From assembly GCA_023336205.1 (NCBI GenBank), contig JALQCR010000028.1:1-64000 (forward strand): DNA of 64,000 bases. Direction: 5' to 3'. Each line of letters opens with the position of its first letter. Within the stretch, counting starts at the first letter, position 1. The position numbers and the translations under genes are program-made. The notes below the pieces were generated by a model that worked only from the letters and a program-made list of their open reading frames with translations, had not been told where the DNA came from and searched no databases. Source of the DNA: Pseudanabaena sp. Salubria-1. GTDB taxonomy: Bacteria; Cyanobacteriota; Cyanobacteriia; Pseudanabaenales; Pseudanabaenaceae. This document shows positions 60,351 through 64,000 of this stretch, piece by piece.

Positions 60351-61145
60351 ATGCTCGATACCTATCTAGATTCTACGCCACAGTCTTTATCTCCGAACTT
60401 CGAGCCATCAGTCCAAATCCGCAATTTAAATTTTCATTACGGTGAAGGAGATTTATTTAAGCAGGTTTTATTTGACATCAATCTAGAGATCTACCCTGGA
60501 CAAATTGTGATCCTTACGGGACCATCTGGCTCAGGTAAAACCACACTTCTAACTTTAATAGGGGCTTTACGGACAATCCAAGATGGTAGTCTGAAAGTTT
60601 TGGGTCAGGAACTAAAAGGGCTAAACCCTAAAAAATTGGTGCAAATCCGTAAAAATATTGGCTTTATATTTCAAGCGCATAACCTCTTTCATTCTTTGAC
60701 AGCAAGACAAAATGTGATGATGTCCACGGATCTATTTACCCATGAGGGTGGTAATGCGATGGCATCGAATAAAGCGGCGGAAATTTTGACGCAGCTTGGT
60801 CTAGGGGAAAGGGTTGACTATAAACCCCATGCTCTATCAGGTGGGCAAAAACAACGGGTGGCGATCGCAAGGGCTTTGGTCAATCGTCCAAGTTTAATCC
60901 TTGCCGATGAACCAACGGCAGCACTAGATAAAAAATCTGGGCGTGATGTGGTGACTTTGATGCAAAAAATGGCAAAGGAAGAAAACATCACCATTTTGAT
61001 GGTGACCCATGACAACCGTATCCTTGATGTTGCCGATCGCATTATTAACTTGGTGGATGGCAATTTAGAATCTGACAATGTGATGAATGATTTTTTGGCG
61101 AATCGCGATGCTTCAGGTGTTGATTCGCGTACATTTATGCTGTAG
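60351..61145 (+). CDS. devA: DevA-type ABC transporter ATPase
   Basis: 264 residues. Walker A LTGPSGSGKTTLLT, signature LSGGQKQRVAIARAL, Walker B LILADEPTAALD and switch VTHDNRILDVADR. It matches the DevA family, the ATPase of DevBCA-type exporters that work with TolC in cyanobacterial envelope lipid or metabolite export. No devB or devC gene is adjacent, so its membrane partners must be elsewhere. ATG 60351 is used. Confidence 0.87.
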   Translation: MLDTYLDSTPQSLSPNFEPSVQIRNLNFHYGEGDLFKQVLFDINLEIYPGQIVILTGPSGSGKTTLLTLIGALRTIQDGSLKVLGQELKGLNPKKLVQIRKNIGFIFQAHNLFHSLTARQNVMMSTDLFTHEGGNAMASNKAAEILTQLGLGERVDYKPHALSGGQKQRVAIARALVNRPSLILADEPTAALDKKSGRDVVTLMQKMAKEENITILMVTHDNRILDVADRIINLVDGNLESDNVMNDFLANRDASGVDSRTFML

Positions 61146-61229
61146 ATAAGTATGGTTGGCGCTTTGCGCCGCCTATACTTATCTGAAATTATTGAAAGCG
61201 CCGCAAAGCAGCGCTTTCAATAATTTCAA
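61145..61229. repeat. Two tandem palindromes downstream of devA
   Basis: The first is near 61145-61183 (AGATAAGTAT/ATACTTATCT with a GGCGCTTTGCGCC apex). The second has 18-bp perfect arms 61185-61202 and 61212-61229. The first serves as a terminator of devA. Confidence 0.78.
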
Positions 61230-61265
61230 TAGGCTGTAATTTATTTATTTGGAGTTAATTTTTTG

Positions 61266-62621
61266 ATGAGCAGACATCTAGAAGAACAGTCTCTAGAAAA
61301 AGCATTTTATCAACTTGCCGATCGCTTGATTGATAGTCTGCATCATGGTGAACATCTAACGATTAACTTAGAGAGTGAGCGTAGTCAATTCACCAGATTT
61401 AACCATGCTAAAGTCCGACAGTCAGGAGTGGTCGCTGATGGGAATGTGACTATTTTGCTAATTTATAATCAGCGAGAAGCTTTTGCGAAGTTTCCGTTTA
61501 CAGGCGATCGCGAAGTTGATATGGCTTATGCGATTGCTAATCTCGATTATCTCAGGCAAGAAGTTGCTCAGATCCCTAAAAACCCTTATCTAGTCATTCC
61601 TGAGAACCAAGGCTCCAGTCGCGAGGTTTATCAAGGAAATTTGTTAAATCCAGAAAATGCGATCGCTACAATTCTCTCGCCAGTGAATAATGTTGACTTT
61701 ACGGGCTTCTATGCCTCAGGTTCTATAATTCGGGCTAATGCGAACTCCGCTGGTCAAAGGCATTGGTTTGCGACGGATTCATTTTTTGTCGATTATTCGA
61801 TGTTTGTCCAGACGAATTCTGGCGAAAAAGCGGTTAAGGGTATTTATGCTGGCAAAGATTGGGAAGCAGAGGCTTATAACTTACAGATTAATCGCTCTCA
61901 GCAACAATTAGTAGCCTTGCAAAAGCCAAGTAAAACGTTAGTGCGTGGTCAGTACCGTACTTACTTTGCGCCTGCGGCTTCATCGGAGCTATTGGGCTTT
62001 TTGACTTGGAGTGCGGGGGAGTCTGGTTTACAACAGAGTAGTAGCGCTCTTTTAAAGTTAAAAAATCAAGAAAGAGATCTCTCTCCATTGCTATCCATTA
62101 GTGAAAACTTTACCTATGGGAATGTACCTCGTTTTAACGATTTAGGAGAAGTTGCTCCTGAATATTTACCAATCATTGCTGAGGGAAAACTTGTTAACAC
62201 ATTGGTGAGTTCGCGCAGTGCGAAAGAATATGGCAAGGTCGCCAATGGTGCTGATGAAGGTGAATCGATGCGATCGCCTGAAGTTGCCGCAGGAAGTTTA
62301 GCTGAGTCTGATATTCTCAAACAGTTAGATACGGGACTCTATCTATCCAATTTGCATTATCTCAATTGGAGCGATCGCAGTGGCGGTAGAATTACTGGGA
62401 TGACTCGCTATGCTTGCTTCTGGGTTGAGAATGGTGAGTTTATCGCTCCCATTGAGAATCTACGTTTTGATGATAGTATCTATGACTTTCTGGGTGAAAA
62501 TCTTGAGGCTTTTACCGATTTTAGTGAATTTATTCCGAATACTGGCACGTATGAAACGCGATCGCTTGGCGGTATTCTCGTCCCAGGAATGCTAGTCAAA
62601 GACTTTACATTCACTCTCTAA
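61266..62621 (+). CDS. TldD/PmbA-family protein (PmbA-like)
   Basis: 451 residues. The family is known for heterodimeric metalloproteases acting on unfolded peptides (microcin maturation, CcdA turnover). The N-terminus SERSQFTRFNHAKVRQSGV and the C-terminal TDFSEFIPNTGTYETRSLGG, GILVPGMLVKDF are typical. The HExxxH zinc motif of TldD is not visible, so this is the PmbA/TldE-like or a non-metallo member. ATG 61266 is preferred over the TTG at 61263. It is unpaired here. Confidence 0.8.
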   Translation: MSRHLEEQSLEKAFYQLADRLIDSLHHGEHLTINLESERSQFTRFNHAKVRQSGVVADGNVTILLIYNQREAFAKFPFTGDREVDMAYAIANLDYLRQEVAQIPKNPYLVIPENQGSSREVYQGNLLNPENAIATILSPVNNVDFTGFYASGSIIRANANSAGQRHWFATDSFFVDYSMFVQTNSGEKAVKGIYAGKDWEAEAYNLQINRSQQQLVALQKPSKTLVRGQYRTYFAPAASSELLGFLTWSAGESGLQQSSSALLKLKNQERDLSPLLSISENFTYGNVPRFNDLGEVAPEYLPIIAEGKLVNTLVSSRSAKEYGKVANGADEGESMRSPEVAAGSLAESDILKQLDTGLYLSNLHYLNWSDRSGGRITGMTRYACFWVENGEFIAPIENLRFDDSIYDFLGENLEAFTDFSEFIPNTGTYETRSLGGILVPGMLVKDFTFTL

Positions 62622-62746
62622 AAACAATGACATCAAGGTTTAGCATAACGGTGGAATTTAACCACTATAAGGGGTTTTAGTTGACACGAAAATCTTAGAA
62701 CTTAGGTCAGGTGCAATGATTTGTTATGTGGTATTGAGAGATTTGA

Positions 62747-63097
62747 CTAGAAAGGTAAATAGTGAATTTGTCCTTGCACTTCGTCTTCGGAGCTACATTC
62801 TATCAATAGTAGGATATCTTCAATTGCTCGCCCAATACTTGCACCCATTGGAATCTCTATTACACCAGCCATATGTAAATTTCGCTCTATTCTTTCGTAA
62901 GCATAATAGGTAATTGTTTCAACATCGTGGGTCAGTAATACTCTATTTGTTTCAGATGCCCAAGCAAGTATTTTGGGATCGTCACTTCCAGAAAGTCCTA
63001 CTTCTTGTACTCGAACAATATCAAGTTTGGGGTTGCGCCTTAACAATCCTCTAACAATCTGATTGTCAAAGTTTTCATCCGCAAGTAGTTTTAACAT
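62747..63097 (-). CDS. DUF5615 family PIN-like protein (toxin)
   Basis: 116 residues. It begins LKLLADENFDNQIVRGLLRR with the acidic residues of the PIN-like active site (DEN), then GLSGSDDPKILAWASETNRV and LTHD, the expected later Asp. DUF5615 is the toxin of DUF433-DUF5615 modules. The start overlaps the DUF433 gene by 7 bp (63091-63097), a coupling sign. Confidence 0.82.
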   Translation of the reverse strand: MLKLLADENFDNQIVRGLLRRNPKLDIVRVQEVGLSGSDDPKILAWASETNRVLLTHDVETITYYAYERIERNLHMAGVIEIPMGASIGRAIEDILLLIECSSEDEVQGQIHYLPF

Positions 63098-63429
63098 GGA
63101 TGTTTTGCAGCTTGACGGGCGAGTAAGCGATCACGCAAACCTTGGGTGTCAAATCGCAACTCATTTTGTTTGCGGACTTCCAGCGCTTTTTGCTGACGCT
63201 GTTGTAAATACTCCTCAACTTCCTGCTGATGGTCAAGATAGAAAGCAATTGTACTATAGACATCAGACAGCTTAAGCGAGGGGTAGCGAGATGCTATTTC
63301 TTCTGACGTTGCACCTTGATTAAAACTGAAGATAACTGTATCGAGTGTTACGCGAGTATTACCGACTAAAATTGTGCCATGAGGATTTGTCGATAGGGGT
63401 AAGACATATGTGTGGGATGTCGTAAGCAT
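63091..63429 (-). CDS. DUF433 domain protein (antitoxin), copy 1
   Basis: 112 residues. Family core GTILVGNTRVTLDTVIFSF, GATSEEIASRYPSLKLSDVY and STIAFYLDHQQEVEEYL: a winged-helix-like DUF433, usually the antitoxin of a DUF5615 toxin. A coiled-coil tail follows. It overlaps the downstream toxin gene and lies 26 bp from the truncated toxin of a second module. Confidence 0.82.
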   Translation of the reverse strand: MLTTSHTYVLPLSTNPHGTILVGNTRVTLDTVIFSFNQGATSEEIASRYPSLKLSDVYSTIAFYLDHQQEVEEYLQQRQQKALEVRKQNELRFDTQGLRDRLLARQAAKHPC

Positions 63430-63454
63430 AATGGTTATTTAGGCATACAAGATT

Positions 63455-63622
63455 CTAGTGCCATTCTAGTCGATCATCCTCACAAAGTTCTAGATCTAAA
63501 GTGCCTTCTGGCGGTGTGTTGGGATCTCCAATTGCCCAGACCACTAAATCAGATTCTTTCCGCCGTAGCTGTATTTGATAAATTGGAGGGAGATTTTCAT
63601 CCATCAAATACTTGATTTGCAT
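63455..63622 (-). pseudogene. Truncated DUF5615 toxin of the second module
   Basis: 55 codons: MQIKYLMDENLPPIYQIQLR, SDLVVWAIGDPNTPPEG and LDLELCEDDRLEWH then stop. The start matches the DEN active-site opening and GDP-x-x-PP-x-GT block of DUF5615 proteins. The remainder, including the later Asp, is missing, and residues ILLW expected before CED are absent. It overlaps the 3' end of DUF433 copy 2 by 26 bp, as an intact module would. Confidence 0.6.
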
Positions 63623-63950
63623 AGGATTTTCCTAGTGTTAGCCGTTCGACTCGAAGTTGACGCAATTTTTCAGAAATTGGTGGTGAATTATGTTTTTGCT
63701 CTTCTCGCATTTTATGTCCCCACTCTAACCAATTAGTGATGTATTCACCAATCTCTTGCTTGTTATGAAGATAGTAGAGAACTGTAGCATAAACCTGCTC
63801 TAAGCTTAATGACAGGTAGGTTTTGGCAATTTCTTCAGGTGTTCGACTGAGATAAATGTAGTCATACAAAATTGTTTCAATACCAATTCGCGTCTTTTTT
63901 AGGCGAATATCATTGGTAGCGAGAAAGGTAAAGTAGTCTTCTAGTTGCAT
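63597..63950 (-). CDS. DUF433 domain protein (antitoxin), copy 2
   Basis: 117 residues: RLKKTRIGIETILYDYIYLS, RTPEEIAKTYLSLSLEQVYA and TVLYYLHNKQEIGEYI. It is the same fold as copy 1 but clearly diverged. Its stop lies inside a short toxin-like gene (63455-63622) that is truncated. Antitoxin without a complete toxin is a common remnant state. ATG 63950. Confidence 0.78.
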   Translation of the reverse strand: MQLEDYFTFLATNDIRLKKTRIGIETILYDYIYLSRTPEEIAKTYLSLSLEQVYATVLYYLHNKQEIGEYITNWLEWGHKMREEQKHNSPPISEKLRQLRVERLTLGKSYANQVFDG

Positions 63951-64000
63951 TGTGATGTTACCAGAGTGTTAGAACTAAGTTGAATCTGTACTCTTCACGT

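Noticed and set aside
1..64000. tRNA or rRNA genes
   Set aside because: No cloverleaf with a conserved T-loop and no rRNA-like sequence was recognised by eye; a covariance scan would be needed to exclude a tRNA.
1..64000. GCGATCGC palindromes as a special regulatory site
   Set aside because: They are the common HIP1 repeat of cyanobacterial genomes and are spread over genes and spacers without a visible pattern.

Overview
The window is cyanobacterial chromosome. It carries psb27, thf1/psb29, petB-petD, the HIP1 palindrome GCGATCGC in coding and non-coding DNA, and cyanobacteria-restricted families (DUF4912, DUF3685 response regulator, many Uma2 nucleases). Codon use is AT-rich. A Pseudanabaena-like filamentous cyanobacterium fits, but this is inference from gene content and repeat style; no rRNA gene is present to test it.

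Layout. 0-8.7 kb: housekeeping and photosystem II assembly genes (DUF4912 protein, psb27, a degenerate histidine kinase with a DUF3685 response regulator, an acyl-CoA synthetase, thf1, cutA). 8.7-13.3 kb: a large hybrid sensor kinase gene broken twice by the same 134-bp inverted-repeat element. 13.6-24.7 kb: an accessory stretch with a GT4 glycosyltransferase, a low-quality homopolymer junction near 15.0 kb, a NACHT NTPase, a ROK kinase, an 1106-residue tubulin-like GTPase, a membrane-anchored PstS-like protein broken by a third copy of the 134-bp element, an MNT-HEPN pair and a Uma2 nuclease. 24.8-38.7 kb: core genes (relA/spoT, anti-sigma factor, mrdA, ilvC, a GNAT acetyltransferase whose stop codon was hit by a second, 220-bp element, an M23 peptidase, petB-petD, a decayed TpsB/ShlB gene, aroC, uvrC). 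38.8-59.6 kb: a surface-polysaccharide locus with dTDP-rhamnose synthesis (rfbCBDA), an ABC-2 exporter (wzm/wzt), glycosyltransferases, wecB, asnB and methyltransferases. It is interrupted by an IS30 element and contains a decayed tandem amplification of a wzm-wzt-uma2-aspartyl protease module. 59.6-64 kb: a zinc-ribbon protein, a DevA-type ATPase, a PmbA/TldD-family protein and tandem DUF433/DUF5615 toxin-antitoxin genes, one toxin truncated.

The strongest non-gene signals are: (1) a 134-bp element with about 21-bp inverted ends and 7-8-bp target duplications, three nearly identical copies, each interrupting a gene that is restored exactly in frame when the element and one duplication are removed; (2) about twenty long, mostly perfect intergenic palindromes with 13-31-bp stems, tiny loops, a recurring foot (GAACC-A-rich) and apex (GCTTCGC-like), but a different stem at each locus; (3) the repeated and decayed export/Uma2/protease module with a 93-bp identical block in otherwise diverged copies; (4) the tubulin-like/PstS-like pair beside a NACHT gene, the best candidate for a poorly described system.
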